From the NCBI RefSeq assembly GCF_023546765.1, contig NZ_CP097484.1:5194501-5258500 (forward strand): a stretch of 64,000 nt of DNA, in the 5' to 3' direction. Origin of the DNA: Methylobacterium tardum. Lineage in GTDB: Bacteria; Pseudomonadota; Alphaproteobacteria; Rhizobiales; Beijerinckiaceae. Within the stretch, counting starts at the first letter, position 1; each line of letters begins with the position of its first letter. Shown in pieces: positions 26,900 to 38,147 of this stretch. The position numbers were made by a program, and so were the translations under genes. The notes under the pieces are model-generated. The model had not been told where the DNA came from. It did not search any database and saw nothing but the letters and a program-made list of their open reading frames with translations.

Positions 26900-29585
26900 T
26901 CAGCCCCCCGCGCTCCGCAAACCGCGGTCGCGCTGGGCCCGGCCCGGCTCACCGCCCTCGGAGACCGGCGCCGAGATCCCGAAACGGCTGGCGATCTCGC
27001 CCATGGCGCTCTGCATCGTGTCGAGGCCCTGCACGGTGACGATGCTGGAGCCGGGAGCGGCGGGATGAAGCCCGCCCCCGACAGGGTCGCGAACACCGAG
27101 AAGTTCAGGTCGGTCACCACCTTCTGGCCGAGGCTGACGTCCACGATCCACACGAGCAGCTCGAATTCCAGGAACGGGTCACCGATCTTCTTGAACACCA
27201 CCCGGGGCGGAGGCTCCTTCAGGATATCGGAATGCGCCTGCGCGCAGGCGGTGATCATCTCGGCGGCGCGCACCGGATCCTGGTTGCGCAGGACGCTGAC
27301 CGTGATGCTGACACGCCCGGTCCGGTCGCCACGCACCCGGTTCTTGACCACCCCGGAGATCAGGTTCGAGTTCGGCACGATCACGGCCGAGCGGTCGAAG
27401 GTCTGGATCTCGGTGGAGCGGACCGAGATCCGCTTCACGATGCCCTCGGAATCGCCGATCACCACCTGGTCGCCGACCCGGATCGGGCGCTCCCACAGGA
27501 GCAGCAGGCCGGAGACGAAGTTGTTGACGATCGACTGGAGGCCGAAACCGATACCCACCGACAGGGCGCCGGCCACGATGGTGAGCTTCTCCAGGCTCAG
27601 GCCGAGATACGAGAAGGCGAGCGCCAGCGCGATCAGGAAGCCGCAATAGCCCGCCACCGTGGTGATCGAGTTGCGCAGGCCCGCGTCGAGGTCGGTGGCC
27701 GGCAGGTAGGTGTTCTCCAGCCAGCGCTGCACGCCGCGGGTGATGAACACGCCGACCACCAGGATGCCGATCCCCAGCGCAATGCTCGACAGCGAGATCG
27801 TGACGTCCCCGACCTTGAAGCCGAAGAAGGCCTGCCGGACCGACGAGAGGATGTCGGTGGAGTCGAGACCCCAGGGTGCCAGAACCAGGACCGCGGCCGC
27901 CAGGAACAGGACGAGCCGGGCGGCCCCGGTCGCCAGGACCGAGATCTGGTTGAGCGAGCGCTTGCGCAGGCCGGTATTGGCCTGGAGCGTGGTGGCGAGC
28001 CGCGTCTCGTCGCTGAGCGCGCGGCCGACGAAGATGTCGACGCTCTGGACCAGCAGGTAGAGCAGCACGAGGACGGCCGCGTCCCAGATCAGCTGGTCGA
28101 TCAGGAAGGCCGCGAAGGCGACGTAGCCGACCAGCGCGCCGAGCCCGATCAGCGCCACCGCGGCCCAGCCCAGGAGCCGCGCCGGCCCGCCGATGCCCGT
28201 GGTGGTCTTGGTCGGCACGTAGGGACCGAAGCAGGCCTCCTCCTCCTGCTCGGTATCGGCGAAGCGGTGGAGGCCGACCGCCAGGATCAGCGCGGTGGCG
28301 ACCGCCCCGAGGCCGCGCGTGGCGATGGAGATCGGCAGGGCCGCCGAGATCCCGGAATTCAGCGCCTCGACGGACTTCACCACGGTGATCACCGTGGCGA
28401 TGCCGACCGCGAGCCGGGTCAGGCGGGTGGCCGCCGCGTCGCTCACCGGAGCGGGCCGCCAAGCCGGCTTCTCGGGGCTGAGCAGCCCGTCGCACAGGGC
28501 CTCCACGAAGGCGATGAAGGCCAGCCCGCCGAGGATGGCGGCGGCGACCGGCAGGAGCCGCGACGGCAGCAGGTTGGTGGAATCGAGGGCGTAGTAGACC
28601 GCGTAGGACCCGGCCACGGCCGGCACGGTGCCGAGCAGGATCACCCGCCAGGCGGCGAGCATCACGGCACGGCGCGACGGATCGGCCTTGCCGGCGTCCC
28701 GACGGGCGCCCTTGGGGGCGATGTTGCGCCGGCCGAAATACAAAGCCACCGAGATCCCGAAGGCGAGCCCCAGGAACAGCAGGTTGGCGAGGCTGCCGTT
28801 GCGGGAGAACAGCAGCCCGATATCCGACACGGCGCTCTGCAGGGCGCGCGTGTCCCGGGGCACGTCGCCCATCACCTTGGTCCAGAGCCCGGGGCCGACC
28901 AGCGGCTGGGAGCGCTGGAACAGGTCGCGGGTGAAGGATTCGCGGCGGCGGTTCGAGACCCGGTCGACGATCTGGTCGCCCTGAACCACCAGGGAGCGGG
29001 CCAGCCGCTGGGTCTCGTCGATGCGCGTGACTGCGGCCTCGCGCTCGACGCGCTGCTCGGCGACGTCGGCGCTCTCCTGGGTGTCTTTCGGCTTCGGTCC
29101 GAGCTGGGCCAGCCGCTCGCGGGCGGCCTCCAGCGGCGCGTCGAGGCGGGTGACCAGGGTGCGGATCTCGTCGGTCACCGTGGCGGCGCTGTCGCGGATG
29201 GCGGTGAGGTCGGCCACCGTCAGGTCGGTATGCCCCAGCTGCTTCTCGCGGGCATCGAGCTCGGCCTTGGCGGCGTCGATCTTGGCCCGGACCGCCTTGA
29301 ACTGCTCGGGCAGCTCGGCCTGCGCGTGCGGGCCGCGCCCGCGGGCGCGGCGGCCGGGGTCTTGGTTTCGGGCTTGGCTTCCGGCTTCGCGTCGGGCGCC
29401 TTGCCGGGCGTCGGAGTGCCCGCGGCGGGCTTGGTCTCCGCCGGGGCCGGCGCGGCCGCCTGCGCGAGGGCGGGCCGCGCTGCGCCAGCAGGAATCCCGA
29501 GCACCAGAGCGGCGAGAAGGGCGAGCGTGAGGGAGGGGCGTGCGCCGCCCCGCGGCGTCCGGGTACGCGCTGGCGTACGGTGCAT
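26900..29585 (-). pseudogene. Large MscS-family mechanosensitive channel (DUF3772) with two apparent frameshifts
   Basis: About 895 residues when repaired. Signal peptide (RPSLTLALLAALVLGIPAGAARPALAQA), a Pro/Ala/Lys linker, periplasmic DUF3772 coiled-coil region, about ten membrane helices, and an MscS pore and vestibule (VAGALSVGIGFGLQSIVNNF, GDQVVIGDSEGIVKRISVRSTEI). It should open on osmotic downshock. The signal-peptide frame (ATG 29585) leaves the main frame near 29322-29345, and the C-terminal frame (SSIVTVQGLDTMQSAMGEIA, stop 26900) leaves it near 27056-27066. Each join needs one added base. The uninterrupted middle frame covers about 800 residues. Probably intact in the living cell. 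Confidence 0.85.
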
Positions 29586-30108
29586 GGGCAACCTCTCGTC
29601 GGGTGCGCCGGACGCGCGGGCGGGTCCGGCATCGGCGAATCAGCGGCGATAGGGGACCGGGCGGGCCTCCTGACGGCCGGGCGCTCTGGGCGAGCAATAG
29701 GGCGAAACCGTGCTCCTGCACAGCCCGGGCCGGATTCGGCCGCCGCCGGCCTGGCCGCGGGTGCGTCCTGTGGGTGCGTCCCTGGGCCCGCCCGGAAAAG
29801 CTTCACAAGGGTGTCACGCTGGGATTAGATGAACACCTGATGGACAGGGCCTTTTCGTCATTACGCGAAAGGGCACGGCCGGTGACAGCGCCGGCCCGGC
29901 CCGGCCGCGTTCCGGATGTGACCGCCTCGACCGGCGCCCCTGCGCGCCGGCCCGCAGCCCTGTTGCTCCCTCCGCCTCTCCCGCCAAGCCGACGCGTCGC
30001 GCGCCGGCCCGTCCTGCATCGGCCCTGGGCCGGTTCGGGTGGGCCGGTGAGGCGGCGGCGCGGTCCCGCGCGTTATCCGCGTCAGAGATAGTCCGAAGAG
30101 TCGCGCCG
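29586..30108. other. Intergenic region between divergent MscS and HNH genes
   Basis: About 520 bases, GC-rich, no gene accepted. A weak hairpin CCTTTTCG/CGAAAGG lies near 29850-29872. The last 40 bases precede the HNH start. Promoters for both divergent genes should be here but none is clear. Confidence 0.5.
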
Positions 30109-30657
30109 ATGATGGATCTCCAAACCCTCGTCCTGAACGCGGATTATCGGCCGCTCTCGTATAATCCGCTCTCCCTCTGGTCGTGGAAGGACGCCTTCAC
30201 GGCCCTGTTCCTCGACCGCGTCACATTGGTGGCGAGCTACGACGTGGAGGCGCGCTCGCCTTCGCGGTCGCTGCGGGTCCCGAGCGTGGTGGCCCTGAAG
30301 AACTACGTGGCGCTCGCCCGCAGCCCGGCCTTCACCCGCTACAACATCTACCTGCGGGACGGATTCAGCTGCCAGTATTGCGGCCTGCGGCTGCCCTCGG
30401 GCGGCCTGACCTTCGACCACGTGGTGCCGCGCTCCCGAGGCGGCCTGTCGAGCTGGGAGAACGTCGTGGCGGCCTGCTCGCCCTGCAACCTGCGCAAGGC
30501 GAACCGCACGCCGGACGAGGCCGACATGCCGCTGATGACCGAGCCGCGGCGGCCGACGCGCTACGAGCTGCACCACCGGCAGCCTGAGTTCGACCACCGC
30601 CAGTATCACCACACCTGGCTCGACTACCTGTACTGGGACAGCGAGCTGGAGAGCTGA
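30109..30657 (+). CDS. HNH endonuclease family protein
   Basis: A 182-residue protein. The N-terminal part (TLVLNADYRPLSYNPLSLWSW) and the HNH core are typical of a widely conserved bacterial HNH family. Zinc-binding CQYC and CSPC flank the nuclease motif LTFDHVVPRSRGGLSSWENVV with the HNH residues His, Asn and the later Asn of CNLRKANRTP. The C-terminal tail is rich in His and aromatic residues. Its DNA or RNA target is unknown; this group is chromosomal and not tied to a phage or homing element here. Two ATG codons are adjacent (30109 and 30112). Alone between divergent and convergent neighbours. Confidence 0.9.
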   Translation: MMDLQTLVLNADYRPLSYNPLSLWSWKDAFTALFLDRVTLVASYDVEARSPSRSLRVPSVVALKNYVALARSPAFTRYNIYLRDGFSCQYCGLRLPSGGLTFDHVVPRSRGGLSSWENVVAACSPCNLRKANRTPDEADMPLMTEPRRPTRYELHHRQPEFDHRQYHHTWLDYLYWDSELES

Positions 30658-30690
30658 GGCGGAGCCGCCGCGGCGATCACCAGGTCGACT

Positions 30691-30957
30691 TTACCAAACC
30701 GGCTCGCGCCGGGGCGGCTCGTTGTACATCGGGATGTTGTGGTTGCGCGGCAGGTAGCCCCGCACCAGCACGGGCGGCGGGACCGGGGGAACGGCCCGGA
30801 CCGTGCTGCGGTCGCGGATCGGGCGGGGCCCGTGCCGGTCTCGAGGCCAATCCGCCGCGCCGGCGGGCTCGAGGAGCGGGCTGGCGACGAGCAACAGGGC
30901 GGCGATGCAGGCGGCGCGTGGGATTGGCATGGGCAGGCTCCCGCCGAAGCTCGGCAT
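30691..30957 (-). CDS. Small exported Pro/Arg-rich protein, translationally coupled to the barrel gene
   Basis: An 88-residue protein whose ATG (30957-30955) overlaps the TGA of the upstream outer-membrane protein by one base (TGATG), indicating coupling. A signal peptide (AACIAALLLVASPLLEPAGAA) leads to a short mature part rich in Pro and Arg with YLPRNHNIPMYNEPP at the end. An internal ATG at 30930 would also keep the signal. Function unknown. The one-base overlap with the barrel gene suggests a shared envelope role, but this is inference. Confidence 0.65.
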   Translation of the reverse strand: MPSFGGSLPMPIPRAACIAALLLVASPLLEPAGAADWPRDRHGPRPIRDRSTVRAVPPVPPPVLVRGYLPRNHNIPMYNEPPRREPVW

Positions 30958-31877
30958 CAGAACTTGACCGCCGCGCCGCCACGAACGGTGTTCAGGTTGA
31001 CCTTGTGCCCGTCGAAGGCATTGAAGATCACGTACTGATACTCGGCGCGCAGCAAAATGTTGGGCGTAATGGCGTACTCGATACCGGTGCCGGCCGAGAA
31101 ACCCCCGACGATCTTCGTCTTGGTACGGTTGAACACATCCGGAGCGAGGAGCCCGACTTCCGGGTTGTTCGCGTCGAACGCGCTGTAGCCGTAACGTCCG
31201 ACATAGGCCGGCTTAGAACCGTCCGCGATCGCCTGGTTCGCCTTGTAGGTCGTCTGGTCGTAGCCGGCCACCTGCACGGACACGCGGTCGGTGATCTGCG
31301 CCGAGCCGATCGCAAACCCGCCCGTCACGAAGGGTAGGAAGTTGCCGAACGCATATCCCGCCCGGGCGCGCAGCGTGGCGTAATCGTCAAGCTTGGTGCT
31401 GGAGTTGCTCGCGAGGTAGACGTAGTTCACGAAGCCGTCGCTGGTCACCATCTGCCGGCCGATGCTGTCGCGGACCGCTCCGCCCGAGCCGAAATGCGTG
31501 TAGTCGGCCTCGATCCCGAGGACGATCTCGTCGAACTGCATGTTGTAGCCGGCCAGCGCGCCGAAGCTGGTTCCGTTCACCCGCTGGCTGGCGTTCGGCG
31601 ACAGCAGGGTGGAGACACGGAACTGACTCTCGACCGCGGTCTGGCGCAGATCGTTGGCGACGATGGGCTGGGCGGTGTTTCCGAAGCCCAGGCTGGTCGA
31701 GGTGAAGCCGCCGTGGCCGCCGACATAGAAGCCGCTCCAGTCGATCACCGGAATCGGCGCCGCGACCGGGTCGTACTCGGCACCGCGCAGGTAATCGTAA
31801 TCCAGATCGGCGGCTCGGGCGGTGGTCACGCCGCAGAGACCGAGAACCGCCAGCAGCGGAAAGGTGACGGTACGCAT
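30957..31877 (-). CDS. Outer-membrane beta-barrel protein (Omp31/porin-like)
   Basis: A 306-residue protein with signal peptide (to ARAADLDYD), followed by alternating aromatic and polar strands typical of an eight-stranded barrel: WSGFYVGGHGGFTSTSLGFG, LAGYNMQFDEIVLGIEADY, LRARAGYAF, and the closing strands LLRAEYQYVIF and VNLNTVRGGAAVKF with a terminal Phe, the outer-membrane sorting signal. It matches the Omp31/25-type surface proteins of Hyphomicrobiales. Role in permeability or surface structure; no enzyme activity expected. The downstream 88-residue gene overlaps its stop. Confidence 0.88.
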   Translation of the reverse strand: MRTVTFPLLAVLGLCGVTTARAADLDYDYLRGAEYDPVAAPIPVIDWSGFYVGGHGGFTSTSLGFGNTAQPIVANDLRQTAVESQFRVSTLLSPNASQRVNGTSFGALAGYNMQFDEIVLGIEADYTHFGSGGAVRDSIGRQMVTSDGFVNYVYLASNSSTKLDDYATLRARAGYAFGNFLPFVTGGFAIGSAQITDRVSVQVAGYDQTTYKANQAIADGSKPAYVGRYGYSAFDANNPEVGLLAPDVFNRTKTKIVGGFSAGTGIEYAITPNILLRAEYQYVIFNAFDGHKVNLNTVRGGAAVKF

Positions 31878-32072
31878 CGGGATCGTCCTGGGACGGAAAG
31901 AGACGGACGGCGGATCGAGCCTCGACTGAGTGGTAGATGAGTAACCTTAATTGTCCGTTGCTAACTTACATTCTCTCAGTCTCGATCCGGAGTTCCTGGT
32001 CTTGGTGCGTGACGCGGCAAACCTGACAGCCGCGACGGGCCGGACTGCCCGGCGGACGCGGCGCACAACGCG

Positions 32073-32099
32073 AAACGGCGCGGAGGATCTCCGCGCCGT
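32073..32099 (-). terminator. Probable terminator of the second barrel gene
   Basis: A ten-base perfect stem ACGGCGCGGA (32075-32084) and TCCGCGCCGT (32090-32099) with a five-base loop. On the minus strand it is followed by TTTCGCG, a short U-tract, 38 bases after the stop of the gene at 32137. Confidence 0.65.
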
Positions 32100-32136
32100 C
32101 GTCAGTCTCACGATGGGGTTCGGGTTCGGTGCGCGA

Positions 32137-33128
32137 TCAGTACTTGCGCACCAGCGGGCCGGGGATCGGCTCCGGCATCAGCGGCGGCAGCGGGGCCGCG
32201 ACGACGCCGCCGAGGTAGTAGCGCAGGCCGATCTTCACGTCGTGCGCCTCGATGTCCTTCACCTTGATCGCCTGCAGGCTGCCGGTGCAGCACGGCACGT
32301 ATCCGGCGCCGGTCTCGGCCTTGCCGAGGTTCAGGTAGCGGTAGGCCAGCTCGACCTTGAACGCGTCGGTCACGTTGTAGGCGAGACCGGCGTGGAGCGC
32401 CCAGGCGAAGCTGCCGCTCGACTTGTCCTTGTAGAACTTGGTGCCGCTGTTGGTGTTGTAGACCGGGTTGCCGTTCGAGTCGTAGACCGGCTTGTAATTG
32501 TAGGAGGGTGCGCCGCAATCGCAGCCGTAGACCGGGTTGCCGTAATCGTATCCGTAGGTCGGGCTCGTGAACTGCTGGTTGGTCGAGTAGGACGAGATGT
32601 GGTTGAAGGCGTAGCCGACGCCGCCGCCGATGAACGGCGTGATGCCGTACCACGTGCCGAGATCGAAATACGCGTTGGCGAGCACGACGGCGGAGTCGAA
32701 GTGGCCGCTCGACTTGTTGACACCGTAGGAGCCGAGACCGTCATCGTAGTCCGGGCCGCGGTAGTACTCGCTGCCGCGCAGGCCGGTGGCGTAGCGGTAC
32801 TCGCCGGTGATGTCGCCGCGGAAGAACGGGGTGAACTGGTAGCCGACGCCGACCCCCGCGAAACCGCCGCTGCCGATCTCGTTGCCGAAGGACCGGTTGG
32901 ACTCGGCGTAGCCGGTGTAGTCGTAGGCCTCGCTGTACTTCGGACGGGTGTAGATGCTCGCGCCGACGTCGCCGCGCAGGTACCAGCCGCCGCCGACCTC
33001 GATCGGGGGGGCGGCGGAGGCGGCGGGGGCGGGGGCAGCAGATCCGCGGCGGCGGCGAGGCAGGGCGCGCCGACGCTCGCCACGAGCGTCAGGCTACGCA
33101 CCAAAGCGTTCAGCTTGGAGCGGGCCAT
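32137..33128 (-). pseudogene. Outer-membrane beta-barrel protein with apparent frameshift in a poly-C tract
   Basis: About 330 residues when repaired. ATG at 33128 gives a signal peptide (MARSKLNALVRSLTLVASVG, ending AAAADLL) and then a run of prolines. The frame breaks at CCCCCCC (minus strand, near 33006-33012): as given it goes into Arg/Ser/Ala-rich nonsense. With eight C it continues IEVGGGWYLRGDVGASIYTR and on through many barrel strands (PFIGGGVGYAFNHIS, LHAGLAYNV, VELAYRYLNLG, KIGLRYYLGG) to the stop at 32137. It belongs to the Tyr/Gly-rich barrels with periplasmic proline linker common in this order. Either a missing base call or homopolymer slippage. Confidence 0.82.
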
Positions 33129-33440
33129 AGGAATTCCTTCACTGGGCACGTGAGCCGGACGCTCCGCGTGCGGTCTCGGGGGTACGTGGTGAAGGATGAA
33201 AGCAACGTCTTAAATCTGACTTAACGTTAAATGTTAGGCTTGCGCATTCCTGTCGGCCGGTCAGGATCTCTGTTGCTCGGATTTTACTTGTCTCCGTGGC
33301 CCTGCGTCGCCACGGACGCGTCCAACAACTGCCGGGGGAAGCAGGCATGAGCGACGCGACCGACTCTGTCCCGGTTGGGAGGCGACCGACGGCCGACCGG
33401 CCACCAGCCGACCTGCCCCGTGCGTCGGGTTGAGGCGCCG
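33129..33440. other. Divergent control region between the second barrel gene and the MmcQ/YjbR gene
   Basis: About 310 bases. An AT-rich block at 33206-33240 contains a perfect ten-base palindrome TTAACGTTAA (33221-33230), about 95 bases before the barrel start. It is the likeliest promoter/operator position for that gene. No gene seen. Confidence 0.5.
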
Positions 33441-33779
33441 GTGCTCCCCGAGGAGGTGCGCATCCTGGCGCTGATGCTGCCGGAGACGGTGGCGGGCGCC
33501 CACAGCGGCAACCCGGATTTCCGCGTCGGCGGCCGGGTGCTGGCGACCCTGTGGCTCGAGGAGGCGCGGCTGGTGCTGCGGCTGTCGCCCGCGGATCAGG
33601 CGGCGCTGTGCGCGGCCGAGCCGGACCTGTTCACGCCCCTCGACGGCGCCTGGGGGCGCCGCGGCTGGACCAATCTCGATCTCGACGGCTGCGCGGAGGA
33701 GACCCTGCGGGCAGCCCTGCTGGCGGCATGGCGGATGACCGCACCGGCGGAGCTGCGCGCCGCCTACGACCGCGCCTGA
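33441..33779 (+). CDS. MmcQ/YjbR family protein
   Basis: About 112 residues. LPEEVRILALMLPETVAGAHSGNPDFRV is the family opening (with the conserved PDFRV), and the middle ATLWLEEARLVLRLS and WGRRGWTNLDLDG (WTNLDL near the end) fit the CyaY-like YjbR fold, thought to bind DNA or small ligands. Start: GTG at 33441 with GAGG at 33432-33435; a GTG at 33420 is possible. The frame upstream is Arg/Pro-rich and is not taken as coding. It ends four bases before the glmM stop on the opposite strand (convergent). Confidence 0.78.
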   Translation: MLPEEVRILALMLPETVAGAHSGNPDFRVGGRVLATLWLEEARLVLRLSPADQAALCAAEPDLFTPLDGAWGRRGWTNLDLDGCAEETLRAALLAAWRMTAPAELRAAYDRA

Positions 33780-33783
33780 CCGG

Positions 33784-35127
33784 TCAGGCCGCGGCCCGGG
33801 ACACGGCGTCGACCACCTCGTCGACCACCGCGTTGACGAGGCCGCGATCGTCGCCCTCGGCCATCACGCGGATCACCGGCTCGGTGCCGGAGGGGCGGAT
33901 CACCAGGCGGCCGGCATTGCCGAGCCGCTCGCGGGCGTGCTCGATGGCGCTGACCACGCTGTCCTGCCGGAGGGGCTCGCCGGTCTTGTAGCGGACGTTC
34001 TTGAGGATCTGCGGCAGCGGGTCGAAGCAGTGGCAGACCTCGCTCACCGGCCGGTTCTGCCGCTGCACCACGCTGAGGAGCTGGAGCGCCGCCACCAGGC
34101 CGTCGCCGGTGGTCGTGTAGTCCGACATGATGATGTGGCCGGACTGCTCGCCGCCGAGATTGTAGCCGTGCTGGCGCATGTGCTCGAGGACGTAGCGGTC
34201 GCCGACCGCGGTGCGGGCCAGCGTCAGCCCGAGGCCGCCGAGATAGCGCTCCAGGCCGAGATTCGACATGATCGTCGCGACCACGCCCGGCTGGGTGAGG
34301 CGCTCGTCCTCCTTCCAGGAGCGGGCCACGACCGCCATGAGCTGGTCGCCGTCGACCACCTGACCCTTCTCGTCGACGATCAGCACCCGGTCGGCATCGC
34401 CGTCCAGCGCGATGCCGATATCGGCCCGGCGCTCGCGCACCTTCTCGGCGAGCGCCGCCGGCGCGGTCGAGCCGACATCGCGATTGATGTTGAACCCGTC
34501 CGGCTCGGTGCCGATCGCGATGACCTCGGCGCCGAGCTCCCACAGGGTCTCGGGGGCGACCCGGTAGGCGGCGCCGTTGGCGCAATCGACCACGACCCGC
34601 AGGCCGTCCAGGGTCACCTGCCGCGGCAGGGTCCGCTTGGCGAACTCGATATAGCGGGCATGCACGCTCTCGATGCGCTTGGCCCGGCCGAGGTCGTTGG
34701 AGCCGGACAGGCGCTTGTGCATGTCGGCGTCGATCAACTCCTCGATCTCGTGCTCGATCGTGTCGTTGAGCTTGAAGCCGTCGGGTCCGAACAGCTTGAT
34801 GCCGTTGTCCTCGAACGGGTTGTGCGAGGCCGAGATCATCACGCCGAGATCGGCCCGCATGGAGCGGGTCAGCATCGCCACGGCGGGCGTCGGCACGGGC
34901 CCCAGGAGCAGGACGTCCATGCCCACCGAGGTGAAGCCCGCCACGAGCGCGGTCTCGATCATGTAGCCGGAGAGGCGGGTGTCCTTGCCGATCACCACCC
35001 GGTGGCGATGGTCGCCGCGCTGGAACACGAGACCGGCGGCCTGCCCCACCTTGAGGGCGAGTTCCGGCGTGATCACGCCGTTGGCCCGGCCCCGGATGCC
35101 GTCGGTTCCGAAATACTTGCGCACCAT
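33784..35127 (-). CDS. glmM: Phosphoglucosamine mutase
   Basis: A 447-residue enzyme with four canonical parts. [13 protein letters not shown] opens domain 1; the phosphorylated serine is Ser101 in [13 protein letters not shown]; the metal loop is [13 protein letters not shown]; the sugar-binding loop is GGEQSGHII; the phosphate-binding loop is [13 protein letters not shown]. It converts glucosamine-6-phosphate to glucosamine-1-phosphate on the way to UDP-GlcNAc for peptidoglycan and lipid A, in the cytoplasm. ATG at 35127. In many relatives ftsH lies just upstream of glmM; here the TauE/SafE gene lies between them. Confidence 0.95.
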   Translation of the reverse strand: MVRKYFGTDGIRGRANGVITPELALKVGQAAGLVFQRGDHRHRVVIGKDTRLSGYMIETALVAGFTSVGMDVLLLGPVPTPAVAMLTRSMRADLGVMISASHNPFEDNGIKLFGPDGFKLNDTIEHEIEELIDADMHKRLSGSNDLGRAKRIESVHARYIEFAKRTLPRQVTLDGLRVVVDCANGAAYRVAPETLWELGAEVIAIGTEPDGFNINRDVGSTAPAALAEKVRERRADIGIALDGDADRVLIVDEKGQVVDGDQLMAVVARSWKEDERLTQPGVVATIMSNLGLERYLGGLGLTLARTAVGDRYVLEHMRQHGYNLGGEQSGHIIMSDYTTTGDGLVAALQLLSVVQRQNRPVSEVCHCFDPLPQILKNVRYKTGEPLRQDSVVSAIEHARERLGNAGRLVIRPSGTEPVIRVMAEGDDRGLVNAVVDEVVDAVSRAAA

Positions 35128-35263
35128 GACGTCTCCGGGGCCCGGACGAAGGCCGGACCAGACTTAGCAGATCGCGGCCGCGTCCGGGGGCGGACGCCGT
35201 GCCGTGGTGAATCGGTTGCTCCGCGACAAAGGCGGTCGAAATACGGCGGGGCCTGGCGTCGGG

Positions 35264-36010
35264 CTACAGGATCTTCGGCCATGACGCGGCGACGAGGATG
35301 ACGCCCGAGCCGGTCAGGAGCGTCAGGACCAGCTTGCGGAACCCGGATTCGCTGATGCCGACATAGGCCCGGGTGCCGAGCAGCGTGGGCACCAGCATGG
35401 TGGGCAGCACCACGGCCAACATGGGCAGCATCGGCCGGGTGACCAGACCGGTGGCGAGGTAGGAGATCATCGTCACGGTCAGCATCGCGAGATTGAAGTT
35501 CTGGATGATCGTGCGCTGCACGTCGCGCTCGTAGCGGCGCAGGGTGCACCACAGGGTCGGGAGAACGCCCGTGAAGCCGCCCAGGCCACCCATCATGCCG
35601 CCGGCGAGGCCGACCGCGGCATCGGCGATCCGCCCGCCAACCGTGATCCGCGGCAGGTCGCGGGCGAGCAGCATCAGCGGGCACCAGACCATCAGCAGGA
35701 GGCCCAGCAGCGCCTTGAACCAGTCCGCGTCGAGGCGGGGCAGCAGGAGGACCCCCAGCGGAATCCCGGCGAGGCCGCCGAGCACGAACGGTGCGATGCG
35801 GCCGAGATCGAGCCCGCGCCGGACCGTGACGGCGGCCACCACCTGCCCGGTCAAGCCGCCGGAGACGGCCAGCACGGCGGCGAGCTTCGGGTCGATCACC
35901 CAGGCCCAGAAGGACAGCGCCACCAGCCCGAAGGCGAAACCCGACAGGCCCTGCACGAAGCCGGCGACGCCGGCGCCGAGGGCGACGACGAGATAGGTCG
36001 AGACCGGCAT
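35264..36010 (-). CDS. TauE/SafE family membrane transporter (sulfite/anion exporter type)
   Basis: A 248-residue protein with about eight hydrophobic segments. It opens LVVALGAGVAGFVQGLSGFAFGLVALSFW, the first TauE/SafE repeat, and has the second repeat ADAAVGLAGGMMGGLGGFTG. Members move sulfite, sulfoacetate or similar organic anions across the inner membrane; the substrate here is unknown. ATG at 36010 follows a short leader. It sits between ftsH and glmM on the same strand; the ftsH terminator at 36176-36200 separates it from ftsH. Confidence 0.87.
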   Translation of the reverse strand: MPVSTYLVVALGAGVAGFVQGLSGFAFGLVALSFWAWVIDPKLAAVLAVSGGLTGQVVAAVTVRRGLDLGRIAPFVLGGLAGIPLGVLLLPRLDADWFKALLGLLLMVWCPLMLLARDLPRITVGGRIADAAVGLAGGMMGGLGGFTGVLPTLWCTLRRYERDVQRTIIQNFNLAMLTVTMISYLATGLVTRPMLPMLAVVLPTMLVPTLLGTRAYVGISESGFRKLVLTLLTGSGVILVAASWPKIL

Positions 36011-36175
36011 GGGCGAATGGGCCTTCAGGATCGTTCTGTCGGTCGGTAGTTCCGAACCGAGGCTTTGGCGCGGCCGGCGGGTGCGGCCTGCAAACGCGCG
36101 GTCTGGATTGTCACGCGTGCGTCGGCCAACCGGCGTCTTTGCGCGGAGCGAAGCGATGACGGGCTGCCGCCCACG

Positions 36176-36200
36176 AAAAAGGGCGCCTCGCGGCGCCCTT
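36176..36200 (-). terminator. Rho-independent terminator of ftsH
   Basis: Stem AAGGGCGCC (36179-36187) and GGCGCCCTT (36192-36200) with loop TCGC, followed on the minus strand by a run of five T (36176-36180 as AAAAA on the plus strand). It lies 22 bases after the ftsH stop. Confidence 0.88.
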
Positions 36201-36221
36201 CCGATCGTCTGTCCCGAGACC

Positions 36222-38144
<1,923 letters not shown>

Positions 38145-38147
38145 CGA

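Noticed and set aside
27232..29652. Long plus-strand frame opposite the MscS gene
   Set aside because: Shadow frame of Gly/Asp/His/Gln-rich type; the MscS signatures on the minus strand are clear.
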